A stretch of DNA of 44,400 bases from a bacterium (GTDB taxonomy: Bacteria > Electryoneota > RPQS01), in NCBI GenBank assembly GCA_013360195.1, contig JABWCQ010000021.1:1-44400 (forward strand). The letters run 5' to 3'. The notes below the pieces were generated by a model. The model saw nothing but the letters and a program-made list of their open reading frames with translations, ran no database searches and was not told the origin of the DNA. Positions 1-8,098 of the stretch are shown here, one piece after another; the stretch's first letter is position 1; every line of letters starts with the position of its first letter. The translations under genes were made by a program, and so were the position numbers.

Positions 1-99
1 TGACCTAGGTTAAATCCCTGCTCGGCGAACGCCACCTCTTATCGTCAGGCCGGAGGCCTGACCTAGGTTAAATCCCTGCTCGGCGAACGCCACCTCTTA
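1..99. repeat. Tandem intergenic direct repeat, 58-bp period
   Basis: A 41-bp unit at 1-41 recurs exactly at 59-99. The 17 bases between copies are a spacer that forms, with the flanks, a perfect hairpin (TCAGGCC at 45-51 and GGCCTGA at 55-61). The array starts at the window edge, so it probably continues to the left. A 58-bp period is not a multiple of three and both strands carry stops, so it is unlikely to code. It is followed by a second short hairpin (CCCCGT 103-108, ACGGGG 111-116). Confidence 0.85.
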
Positions 100-196
100 G
101 TCCCCCGTGAACGGGGAGAGATATAGAATGTACCTTGAGCGCTTGAGGGAGTGCTCTGTTGGAGTTTGTGGGTGAATTACCAACGGGAGAAATCAG

Positions 197-637
197 ATGC
201 GTTTACTTGGGCTTGCTGCCATCCTTGGAATTCTGATATGTTCGTCAGCGCTGTTCGCGTTCGACCGTCCGGACGATGTTCCGGGCTCTGCGGCGGCACC
301 GAAGCGGCTGACGATTCAATTGTGCACTCCGACTGCTGAAGGCGGAGCCGGCTGTACTGCGGCCGGCCGAGTCGGCAAGAGCACGACGTTTGGAATGAGG
401 CACGGTGTGAATGCCTCCATCGCGACGATTCGCTACGGCATCAGCGAGCTGTCGGAAGCACCGAAGATGATCCGTGAAGCGATCGCGCAGACGGGAGCGC
501 AGATACGCGGAGCGGGTTCAGATTCCGCCTGTGCGACGGACTCGATGCTGGCTGTATTGTATTCTTTGACGACCGCAATCCTACGAACCGCCTCCTCTTT
601 TATCTCGGCTCTCGCTTCGGCCATCTGGCCGTTCTAA
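197..637 (+). CDS. Hypothetical exported protein
   Basis: A 146-residue protein of unknown function. The ATG at 197 is preceded by GGGAG at 185-189, a good ribosome binding site. The first 21 or so residues look like a Sec signal peptide (basic start, hydrophobic core, small residues before AFD). The rest is rich in Ala, Ser and Thr, with four cysteines in the mature part, and no family is recognised. Its codon use resembles its neighbours. The last 50 or so codons overlap, in another frame, a stretch that encodes what looks like the N-terminus of the downstream acyltransferase-like protein. The true end may therefore differ if there is an indel or a frameshift. The signal peptide is seen; everything else is inference. 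Confidence 0.45.
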   Translation: MRLLGLAAILGILICSSALFAFDRPDDVPGSAAAPKRLTIQLCTPTAEGGAGCTAAGRVGKSTTFGMRHGVNASIATIRYGISELSEAPKMIREAIAQTGAQIRGAGSDSACATDSMLAVLYSLTTAILRTASSFISALASAIWPF

Positions 638-663
638 TCCTTGGCGCCACGTGGCGGCTGCGT

Positions 664-1224
664 GTGACGGGCTTTGAGCAGCCTTTGTCGTATATGCGCG
701 CACGCAAACCGCTGGTGATGGTGACGTGGCACGGCAGACTGCTTGGCTCGACGTATCACTGCCGGAAGCGGAATGTGGTGGCAATGATTTCGCAGCACCG
801 TGACGGCGAGTTGGTGTCGCGGGTGGTTGAAAAGATCGGATATGAGACGGTGCGCGGCAGTTCGACACGGGGCGGGTCGGCGGCGGCACTGGCGATGATA
901 GACCGAGTTCGCAACGGACAGACGGCCGCGATGATCGGTGACGGGCCACGCGGCCCGATATACAAGCTTAAACCCGGCGCCGCATATATTGCCTTGGCGA
1001 GCGGCGCCGATGTGATTCCTGTTGTGTTTGCCGCCAATCGTTCTTGGGTGTTTCGCTCGTGGGACCGGTTTACAGTTCCGAAACCGTTCGCGCGAGTTTT
1101 TTTATATTACGGCCTACCGATAGCTCATCCGGGCGAGGGCGCGGACTTGCGCGAGTTCACGCGCAAGATTGAGGACGCGCTGGAAGCACTCCGAGAGCTG
1201 GCGGACGCTGCCGCCGCGGCCTAG
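664..1224 (+). CDS. DUF374-type lysophospholipid acyltransferase-like protein
   Basis: Resembles the DUF374 family, which is related to lysophospholipid and lipid A acyltransferases acting at the inner membrane. Visible family marks are VTWHGRLL (the usual H-containing acyltransferase motif), the segment around SQHRDGELVSRV, RGSSTRGG, and GDGPRGP followed by KPGAAYIALASGADVIPV. From the GTG at 664 the protein has 186 residues, short for the family (about 210-230). The same frame is open from 478, and 589-663 encodes a convincing family N-terminus (LLFYLGSRFG, then ATWRLRVTG), but that stretch holds no ATG, GTG or TTG. The true start is unclear: a rare start codon, a frameshift from the upstream gene or a sequence error. 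The family call is firm; the start is not. Confidence 0.75.
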   Translation: MTGFEQPLSYMRARKPLVMVTWHGRLLGSTYHCRKRNVVAMISQHRDGELVSRVVEKIGYETVRGSSTRGGSAAALAMIDRVRNGQTAAMIGDGPRGPIYKLKPGAAYIALASGADVIPVVFAANRSWVFRSWDRFTVPKPFARVFLYYGLPIAHPGEGADLREFTRKIEDALEALRELADAAAAA

Positions 1225-1371
1225 CGTTCACTTCAGATAATCATCCTGCAGCATTTCTCCTGACTCACCATAGTTTCGGCGCTGTCCCTCGGCAGAGAGC
1301 CGGAGCGGATTTTCACTCACGATACCGAAAGACCGGACTCAGCACATTGACGGATTGAAAGGAGCATGTGA

Positions 1372-2982
1372 ATGGCGTCACAGCCTGCGAAAAAAAGTTC
1401 GCACCCACAGCACGCGCCGCGCATTCGTGACAATTGGGGTTCACGCATCGGCTGTATCATGGCCGTTGCGGGCAGCGCTGTCGGATTAGGGAATTTCCTG
1501 CGCTTTCCGGTGCAGGCGGCGGAGAACGGCGGCGGCGCGTTCATGGTGCCGTACATTCTGGCGATGCTGCTGCTGGGCATTCCGCTGGCGTGGGTGGAAT
1601 GGACGATGGGCAGATACGGCGGGCAGCACGAGCACGGCGGCGGGCCGGGAGTGTTTCACCGTTTGACCGGCGGAAAGCCGTGGGCGAAGTATCTTGGTAT
1701 CATTACTATTTTCATACCGCTGTGCATCACGTTTTATTATGTTTATATCGAGACGTGGACACTGTCGTTCGCGTTCTTTTCCCTCACCGGTCAGTATCAG
1801 GATGCGGTTGCCGCGCACGAAATGGACAAGTTTCTGGCGGGCTTCACCGGTCAGGAGTCGAACAGGTATTTTAACGGGCCGTGGACGGCGCTGTCGATAT
1901 TCGCGGTGGTGTTCGCTCTGAACTACTGGGTGCTCTACAAGGGGATTTCGGGCGGAATTGAGAAGCTGTCGAAGATCGGGATGCCGATTTTGTTCGTGTG
2001 CGGTATAATTCTGGCGGTGCGGGTGCTGACTTTGGGTTCGCCGGTGGCGGAGCATCCGGACTGGAACGTGAACAACGCATTGGGGTTCATGTGGAATCCG
2101 GACTGGAGCCGGCTTGACGAGGCGAAGGTTTGGATTGCGGCGGCGGGACAGATATTCTTCACGCTGTCGGTGGGCATGGGGTGCATCATGACCTATGCGA
2201 GCTATTTGAAATCGAAGGATGACGTGGCACTGTCAGGCTTGACGGCAACTTCAGCGAACGAATTCGCGGAGGTTGTGCTGGGCGGCAGCATTGCGGTCGT
2301 GGCGGCGGCAATTTTCTTTGGAGTGGCCGGAGCTCAGGAGATTGCCAAGCAGGGGTCATTCAATCTGGGGTTCGTGACGATGCCTTATATTTTCGCGCAA
2401 ATGGGCGGCGAGGGGTTCATCGGATTCATTTGGTTTATTCTGCTGTTTATCGCCGGTGTGACATCGTCGGTATCGCTGATACAGCCGTTGATTACCTTCC
2501 TGCGGGATGAGATGAACATGACGCGGGGTAAGGCTATTTTCTGGACAGGGTTCATCAACCTTGTCATCACGGGATTCATCATCGCGACGATTCAGCACGG
2601 GACGCTGGACGAGATGGATTTCTGGGCGGGTTCGGTGCTGCCGGTGGTGTCGGGACTTATCATGGTGCTGATATTCAATATCTATCTTGGCATTGACAAG
2701 GGCTGGGAGCAGATGCACCACGGCGCGTTGATCAAGATTCCGACGATATACAAGTATATCATCCGTTACGTAACGCCTGCCTACCTGATTCTTCTTTTGC
2801 TGTTCTGGGGGATTCAAGAGTGGTGGCCGATAGCGACCATGCAAGGCGTGGAAGCGGACAAGGCGTCCTGGATAAGTATCACGCGACTGGTGATGAGCGC
2901 ATTCTTCGCGTTGCTGGTGTATTGGGTGTGGCAGGCTGACAAACGGGGCAAGTTCCCCAAACTGCACAAGGAGGCAAAATGA
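1372..2982 (+). CDS. LeuT-like neurotransmitter:sodium symporter family amino-acid transporter
   Basis: A 536-residue inner-membrane sodium-coupled transporter of the NSS family, very like Aquifex LeuT along its whole length. The TM1 motif GLGNFLRFP followed by QAAENGGGAFM is nearly identical to LeuT. Sodium and substrate site residues are recognisable: FFTLS in TM6, TSANE in TM7 and AGVTSS in TM8. The LeuT Asn21 position reads Ser here (AGSAVGLGNF), which could alter substrate choice. About 40 polar N-terminal residues precede TM1, a little longer than LeuT. A ribosome binding site (GAAAGGAG) lies before the ATG at 1372. The stop overlaps the start of a tiny membrane protein (ATGA), as in transporters with a MetS-type subunit. 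The substrate is probably a neutral amino acid, by inference. Confidence 0.95.
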   Translation: MASQPAKKSSHPQHAPRIRDNWGSRIGCIMAVAGSAVGLGNFLRFPVQAAENGGGAFMVPYILAMLLLGIPLAWVEWTMGRYGGQHEHGGGPGVFHRLTGGKPWAKYLGIITIFIPLCITFYYVYIETWTLSFAFFSLTGQYQDAVAAHEMDKFLAGFTGQESNRYFNGPWTALSIFAVVFALNYWVLYKGISGGIEKLSKIGMPILFVCGIILAVRVLTLGSPVAEHPDWNVNNALGFMWNPDWSRLDEAKVWIAAAGQIFFTLSVGMGCIMTYASYLKSKDDVALSGLTATSANEFAEVVLGGSIAVVAAAIFFGVAGAQEIAKQGSFNLGFVTMPYIFAQMGGEGFIGFIWFILLFIAGVTSSVSLIQPLITFLRDEMNMTRGKAIFWTGFINLVITGFIIATIQHGTLDEMDFWAGSVLPVVSGLIMVLIFNIYLGIDKGWEQMHHGALIKIPTIYKYIIRYVTPAYLILLLLFWGIQEWWPIATMQGVEADKASWISITRLVMSAFFALLVYWVWQADKRGKFPKLHKEAK

Positions 2983-3086
2983 CAGCGGCCGGATGGGTGT
3001 TGATGCTGCTTTCGTGGGCAACGATTATCAGTCTGTTTGTGTTTTGCCTGACGAAGGTGTTCACGTCCGAGCGCAAGACGGACTGA
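2979..3086 (+). CDS. MetS-like small subunit of the NSS transporter
   Basis: A 35-residue single-span membrane protein encoded at the 3' end of the LeuT-like gene. Its ATG overlaps the transporter stop (ATGA at 2979-2982), which implies translational coupling, and GGAG at 2970-2973 can serve as ribosome binding site. The product starts MTAAGWVLMLLSW, continues as one hydrophobic helix and ends in a charged tail (SERKTD). This size, topology and position match the methionine/alanine importer small subunit family described beside bacterial NSS transporters (MetS of Corynebacterium MetPS). Identification rests on context and topology, since so short a protein carries little sequence signal. Confidence 0.72.
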   Translation: MTAAGWVLMLLSWATIISLFVFCLTKVFTSERKTD

Positions 3087-3096
3087 CGCGCACTTC

Positions 3097-4572
3097 ATGA
3101 GCGAGGCAAAGGTTTCGGTGCGCGGACAGCTCCGGCTGCTTGACGCGACGATGCTGGTTGTGGGCTCGATGATCGGGTCGGGCATTTTCATTGTTTCGGC
3201 AGACATCGCGCGCAATGTGGGTTCTTCCGGCTGGCTGCTTTTGGTGTGGCTCGTGAGCGGAGTAATGACACTGATTCCGGCGGTGAGTTACGGCGAGCTA
3301 TCGGGAATGTATCCGCAGGCGGGCGGGCAGTATGTTTATCTGAGGAACGCGTATAACCCTCTCATCGGGTTTTTATACGGATGGACGTTCTTCATGGTCA
3401 TTCAGTGCGGCACGATTGCGGCGGTGGCTGTGGCGTTTGCGAAATTCACGGCGGTGCTGATTCCGTGGTTTTCGGAGCAGCATGTGCTCTTTGAAGTATC
3501 GGGTTTGACATTCTCAGCGGCGCAGCTTCTGGCACTATTCAATATCACGGTGCTGACGTATTTGAACATGCAGGGGCTGCGGGAAGGGAAGTTTGTGCAG
3601 AATCTGTTCACGTTCAGCAAGATTGCGGTGCTGGTATTGCTGATTGTGCTTGGATTCTCGCTGGGGCTGAATCCGGACGTGGTGAAGCTGAATTTCGCCA
3701 ACGCGTGGGAGGCGATGCGGGCAACCGTGGGGGAGAACGGTCAAGTGATTCGAGAATCGCTGTCGGGCGCGGATTTACTCAGCGCGTGCGGATTGGGATG
3801 TGTGGGAGCAATATTCGCCCTTGATGCATGGAACAGCTCGACGTTTACGGCGGCGGAGACGCACAATCCGCGCAAGACCATCGCGCAGAGTCTGGCGTTG
3901 GGAACAGCGCTGGTGACCGGACTTTATGTGCTGACGAACGTGGCCTATTTGTTCATGCTGCCGGTCATTGGCGACCCGAATGGTGCGGATGTGATTGCAC
4001 GGGGATTTCAGTTTGCGGCGAGTGACCGGATTGCCACGGCGAGTGTGGAGACTTTGCTTGGGGGAGCGGCGGCGATTGTGGTTGCCATTTGTGTGATGAT
4101 TTCCACGTTCGGCTGCAACAACGGCATCGTTCTGACGGGAGCACGAGTTTACTACGCGATGTCGCAGCACGGATTGTTCTTTAAGGACGCACAGAAAATC
4201 AACAAGCACGGCGTGCCGGGAGTGGCGCTGGTGATGCAAGGATTGTGGAGCGGCGTGCTTTGTTTGTCGGGGAAGTATGGAGACTTGCTCGATTATGTTG
4301 TGTTCGCGACGGTGCTGTTTTATGTGCTGACGGTGTGGGGCATCATTCGCCTGCGGACGCTGCGGCCTGACGAAGAGCGGCCGTTCCGCGCACCGGGGTA
4401 TCCGTATTTACAGATTGCGTATTTGATATTCGCGGTGCTGTTTTCCGTCAATCTGCTTATCTACAAGCCGCAATACACCTGGCCGGGATTGTTTATCGTT
4501 CTGCTGGGGATTCCGGTGTATTATCTTTGGCGTAAGAATCCTGAACGCCATTCCCCGACCCTTTCCTCCTAG
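3097..4572 (+). CDS. APC superfamily amino-acid permease
   Basis: A 491-residue inner-membrane transporter of the amino acid-polyamine-organocation superfamily, closest in look to the LAT/APA-type exchangers and permeases. The TM1 hallmark GSMIGSGIFI lies at about residues 22-31. Further marks are SYGELSGMYPQAGGQYVYLR after TM2 and a short cytoplasmic tail ending after YYLWRKNPERH. Around twelve hydrophobic spans are visible. The gene starts 10 bases after the small NSS subunit, so it probably belongs to the same mRNA. No strong ribosome binding site is seen, in line with coupling. The substrate cannot be told; the neighbourhood suggests an amino-acid uptake operon. Confidence 0.92.
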   Translation: MSEAKVSVRGQLRLLDATMLVVGSMIGSGIFIVSADIARNVGSSGWLLLVWLVSGVMTLIPAVSYGELSGMYPQAGGQYVYLRNAYNPLIGFLYGWTFFMVIQCGTIAAVAVAFAKFTAVLIPWFSEQHVLFEVSGLTFSAAQLLALFNITVLTYLNMQGLREGKFVQNLFTFSKIAVLVLLIVLGFSLGLNPDVVKLNFANAWEAMRATVGENGQVIRESLSGADLLSACGLGCVGAIFALDAWNSSTFTAAETHNPRKTIAQSLALGTALVTGLYVLTNVAYLFMLPVIGDPNGADVIARGFQFAASDRIATASVETLLGGAAAIVVAICVMISTFGCNNGIVLTGARVYYAMSQHGLFFKDAQKINKHGVPGVALVMQGLWSGVLCLSGKYGDLLDYVVFATVLFYVLTVWGIIRLRTLRPDEERPFRAPGYPYLQIAYLIFAVLFSVNLLIYKPQYTWPGLFIVLLGIPVYYLWRKNPERHSPTLSS

Positions 4573-4589
4573 CCGGAGAAAGGTGATGC

Positions 4590-7046
4590 GTGTTCATGCC
4601 ACGAGCTGACTTACATATACATACCAAATTTTCGAACCGTCCGACGAATTTCTTTTTGAAGAAACTCAAGGTGTCGGAGTCGACAACGGAGCCGTTGGCG
4701 GCATATCATGTTGCCAAGCGGCGCGGGATGGACTATGTCGCGATAACGGACAGCGATTCGCTGGAGGGATACGCGCAGCTTGCGCACTTTGCCGACGTTA
4801 TACCGGCTTGTGAGACGGCGACATTTTTCCCCGAAGACGGGTGTCCGGTGCGGCTGCTCATCTACGGACTTAACGACGCACAGCTTGGACGGCTGTTGTC
4901 GCTGCGCGGGAATCTCTACAGCGTGCGTGACTACCTGCTGGCGGAGAATCTTTTTCATGTGGTGGCGCAGCCGCTGGAACCGCACGACGGAAAATTGTCG
5001 CCGGACCATGTTGAACGACTGCTTCTGCTATTTGACCATTTTGAAGCCCGCAGCGGCGGACGGCAGCAGAGGTCGAATGAGTTTACGACTGCGTATTTGG
5101 ACGCGTTGACGCCGGAATATCTGGATCTGCTGCAGCGGAAGTGGAAGATTACGCCGATTGCGGAGCGGCCGTGGCAGAAGGGGCATATCGGCAGTTCGAA
5201 CGATTACTGCGGTCAGTATATCGGATTGACGTGGACGGAAGTTCCGCAGGCAAACTCGGCTGATGAGTTTCTTGATCAGCTGCGATTGCGGCGGGGTGTT
5301 GCGGGAGGGAATCACGGCTCAACGATTGCTTCGGCGCACTCGATGTACAGAGTGGCGGCGCAGCTTTACGCGAGTAAAGTACTCCGGCGTGAAGGCGAAC
5401 TGCAGGGGATACTGGAATTGATATTGACGCGCCTGCTGTCCCCGGAAAAGCCGACCAAAAGGCAGGTGGCAGGGTCGCTGTGGCAGGGATTCAAGGGGCT
5501 GTTCAAGATTCGCAAGAAGCCGTCGGCGATTGAACGAAAGCTGATTGCGGAAATTATCCGGGCCTATCGTGAGCTTCCGAAAGAGGAGCGACTCGGAGGA
5601 ATTGAGCGCGATGATCTGCAGACGTTCGACGCGCGCCTGTATAGCATGGCAGACCGGGTGCTCAGCAAGGTGAGCTATCAGCTTCTGAGTGACGCGATGA
5701 AGGATTTCGAGCGCGGGCAAATCGGGAGCGGATTGCCGCTGGTGGCCGCACTGCTGCCGATTCAGAGCGTGATGGCTCCGTATCTTTATTCGTTCGACAA
5801 ACTGAATCGCGACCGCAAGCTCATCAGCGAGTTGAGTGCGCGGGTCGAGGGGACGCTGGAGCTGCCGAGGAAATCCGCGCGCAAGAAGGTGGCGTGGTTT
5901 TCAGACACGGTGACGGACGTGAACGGCGTTTCGATGACGCTGCACCGGATGTCGGACGTGGCGGAAAAGCTGGGTGAGGACCTGCAGATAATCTGTTCGG
6001 TCGCGGAATCACGCGCACCAACTGGAAGCAAGTTTTTGAATTTTCCTCCGGTGGGAGAGGTGGCCATTCCGGATTACGAGCTGCAAAAGCTGTCCGTGCC
6101 GCCGATTCTGCGCATCATTCAATATCTTGAGGCGCAGAACTTCGACGAGTATATCATTTCGACGCCGGGGCCGGTGGGATTGATTGCGATGTTCGCAGCG
6201 AAGCTGTTCAAGGTGCCGGTGCGGGCAATTTATCACAGTGACTTTCCACAGCATGTGAGACAGATTACAGGCGACGAGGGGCTTGAGCAGACGACGTGGA
6301 AGTTCATGCGTTGGTTTTACGGACTGGCGGACGCGGTGTATTCGCCGAGCGACCATTACCGCAAGCAACTTGTCGAACATGGATTCAATCCGCGGCGGCT
6401 GTTTATCTATACACGCGGAACGGATTTGGATTTTTACAATCCGCGTCATCGTGACGAGGAATTCTACAAGCCTTACGGCATAGCGGGGCGAGTCATCTTT
6501 GTCTATACCGGCCGCGTGTCGCGGGAGAAAAACCTTGACGTGGTGATAGACGCGTTTGCGGAAGATGAGTTGCTGAAGGAGAAGGCCGCGCTGGCGATTG
6601 TGGGGGACGGGCCATATCGCGAGGAGTTGATTGCGCGACAGCTGCCGCCGATGATTGTGTTTCCGGGTTTTGTGAAAGGGAAGCAGCTGGCAAAGGCTTA
6701 CTCTTCCGGCGACGTATTCGTGTTTCCCTCCACGACGGATACGTACGGCAACTCAGTGCTTGAAGCGCAAGCATCGGGACTGCCGAGCCTGGTGTCCAAT
6801 GAGGGCGGTCCGAAGGAAATCATCCTGCCGGACGAGAGCGGGTTTGTGCTGCCGGGCTATGACGTTCAGGCGTGGCGCGGGGCGATGCGGTCGCTGGTTG
6901 AGTCGGAAGACTTGCGGCACCGGATGGCGGCGGCGGCAAGAGCGCGGGCGGCGACGCGAGACTGGTCCACGGCATTCAAAGAGTTTTGGGATGAAGATCC
7001 GTATCCAAAGGCGGATGAAGAGGTGCGCGCCGTCGTGATTTCCTGA
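4590..7046 (+). CDS. PHP-domain / GT4 glycosyltransferase fusion protein
   Basis: An 818-residue two-domain protein. Residues 5 to about 250 form a PHP-type metal-dependent phosphoesterase domain: RADLHIHTKFS gives the HxH ligands (His9, His11), and DYVAITDSDS and a later SSNDY supply others. A helical linker follows. From about residue 430 a GT-B glycosyltransferase of family GT4 begins (VAWFSDTVTDVNGVSMTL). Its C-terminal half carries VYTGRVSREKNLD, GDGPYREEL and PSTTDTYGNSVLEAQASG, where the first acid of the usual E-x7-E is Asp. The GTG at 4590 (or ATG at 4596) follows GGAGAAAGG at 4575-4583. There is no signal peptide, so it is probably cytosolic and may make a glycolipid or surface glycan. 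The fusion is certain in sequence; the substrate is unknown. It lies 17 bases after the APC permease. Confidence 0.9.
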   Translation: MFMPRADLHIHTKFSNRPTNFFLKKLKVSESTTEPLAAYHVAKRRGMDYVAITDSDSLEGYAQLAHFADVIPACETATFFPEDGCPVRLLIYGLNDAQLGRLLSLRGNLYSVRDYLLAENLFHVVAQPLEPHDGKLSPDHVERLLLLFDHFEARSGGRQQRSNEFTTAYLDALTPEYLDLLQRKWKITPIAERPWQKGHIGSSNDYCGQYIGLTWTEVPQANSADEFLDQLRLRRGVAGGNHGSTIASAHSMYRVAAQLYASKVLRREGELQGILELILTRLLSPEKPTKRQVAGSLWQGFKGLFKIRKKPSAIERKLIAEIIRAYRELPKEERLGGIERDDLQTFDARLYSMADRVLSKVSYQLLSDAMKDFERGQIGSGLPLVAALLPIQSVMAPYLYSFDKLNRDRKLISELSARVEGTLELPRKSARKKVAWFSDTVTDVNGVSMTLHRMSDVAEKLGEDLQIICSVAESRAPTGSKFLNFPPVGEVAIPDYELQKLSVPPILRIIQYLEAQNFDEYIISTPGPVGLIAMFAAKLFKVPVRAIYHSDFPQHVRQITGDEGLEQTTWKFMRWFYGLADAVYSPSDHYRKQLVEHGFNPRRLFIYTRGTDLDFYNPRHRDEEFYKPYGIAGRVIFVYTGRVSREKNLDVVIDAFAEDELLKEKAALAIVGDGPYREELIARQLPPMIVFPGFVKGKQLAKAYSSGDVFVFPSTTDTYGNSVLEAQASGLPSLVSNEGGPKEIILPDESGFVLPGYDVQAWRGAMRSLVESEDLRHRMAAAARARAATRDWSTAFKEFWDEDPYPKADEEVRAVVIS

Positions 7047-7110
7047 CCAGCGTGAACGCTGGACTCATTGCGCGTGCGCGACGATTGTATTGTTGTTTAG
7101 TTTGAGAGTT

Positions 7111-7141
7111 TACCCCCCCTTGATCCTCCCGAAGGACCGGG
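7111..7141. other. Intergenic C-run/G-run hairpin
   Basis: The gap between the glycosyltransferase and the methyltransferase holds a C-run (from about 7111) that can pair with the G-run ending at about 7141, with an inner TCC/GGA pairing. There is no clear T-tract behind it. Similar C/G-rich hairpins occur at 101-117 and near 31350, hinting at a dispersed intergenic element. Confidence 0.35.
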
Positions 7142-7168
7142 GGAAAGCAGAATAGAGGAGAGTGTCCG

Positions 7169-7816
7169 TTGCCGGTAATTGAACACGCCCGCAAGGCGAG
7201 GCCAGAGGGTTATACATCAGACAACCACCGCAAGTGGGAGTTCAACAATAGTCTGTATCAGAAGCATCTTGAGCTCTATCTCGACCATATGTTCAAGCTG
7301 CTCGCATTTACAGGGGCAAAGAACGTTTTAGACGCGGGCTGCGGCGAAGGAATCGTATACAGAGCGATGCAGGAACGCGGGTACACCGGCAGGTGGACGG
7401 GATTTGATTTCAGTGACGAGGCCATCAGGTTCGCAAAGATAGCATCGCCGGAAGCGGATTGGCACGTGGGCAGCGCCTATGAAATACCGTTCAAGGACGA
7501 GCAGTTCGACGTTGTGTTTTGTTCGCAAGTCCTGGAGCATCTTCCGAATCCGGAGAAGCCGCTGGCGGAGCTCGACCGTGTCGCGGAGCACTGGCTGCTG
7601 ATTTCGGTGCCGTATGAGCCGATTTTCAGAACGCTGACGTGGTTTTCAATCAAGCTGGGTTTGGGACAGGATCCCGGTCACTGCAATCATTGGAAGCCCG
7701 CAGAATTCCGATCCTTTCTGCGCAAAGCGGGAAAACTGCACGCGTGGGAACGGACGACAATCTACCAGATTGGATTGGTGGACGTACGACCGAAGCATCA
7801 TTCGACTCCGGTGTAA
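7169..7816 (+). CDS. Class I SAM-dependent methyltransferase
   Basis: A 215-residue cytosolic methyltransferase of the UbiE/Methyltransf_11 type. The SAM-binding motif I is VLDAGCGEG at about residues 52-60, followed by GFDFSDEAI (motif II acidic position). FDVVFCSQVLEHLPNPEKPL is motif IV/post-IV. The start is a TTG at 7169 behind GAGGAG; no ATG fits better. The gene follows the PHP-GT4 fusion with a 122-base gap, so a role in glycan or lipid modification is possible, but the substrate is unknown. A terminator lies about 180 bases downstream. Confidence 0.88.
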   Translation: MPVIEHARKARPEGYTSDNHRKWEFNNSLYQKHLELYLDHMFKLLAFTGAKNVLDAGCGEGIVYRAMQERGYTGRWTGFDFSDEAIRFAKIASPEADWHVGSAYEIPFKDEQFDVVFCSQVLEHLPNPEKPLAELDRVAEHWLLISVPYEPIFRTLTWFSIKLGLGQDPGHCNHWKPAEFRSFLRKAGKLHAWERTTIYQIGLVDVRPKHHSTPV

Positions 7817-7998
7817 CGGCTGAGATTCGTGCGAAATGCGAAGAAAGCGCAATTTGCATTCTGCACGGACGAGATGCTATAGGTTGAATTCGCACAGCGA
7901 GTTGTTGGTAACGCGCGACTGTTGCTGAGTTGATTGAGCACAGTTGATCCGCAGGAGTGACACGGGTCAACAAACTAACTATTATTAGTCATAACGAG

Positions 7999-8036
7999 AT
8001 CGCCGTTCCGTTGACCCGGAGCGGCGATTCTTTTTT
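7999..8036 (+). terminator. Rho-independent terminator
   Basis: A strong stem with 5' arm at 7999-8010 and 3' arm at 8017-8028 (ATCGCCG paired with CGGCGAT, one bulge) is followed by a T-rich run at 8029-8036. It closes the methyltransferase mRNA and lies just before the receiver gene. The 180 bases before it hold no gene that can be supported. Confidence 0.75.
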
Positions 8037-8098
8037 GTTCAGGTCCGGCCTTTGCCAATAGGGAAATCGTGATACGACGATGTGAAAGCGAATTTACG

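Noticed and set aside
1-99. CRISPR array
   Set aside because: Only two repeats are seen, the spacer-like part is 17 bases and palindromic with the repeat ends, and no cas gene is near.
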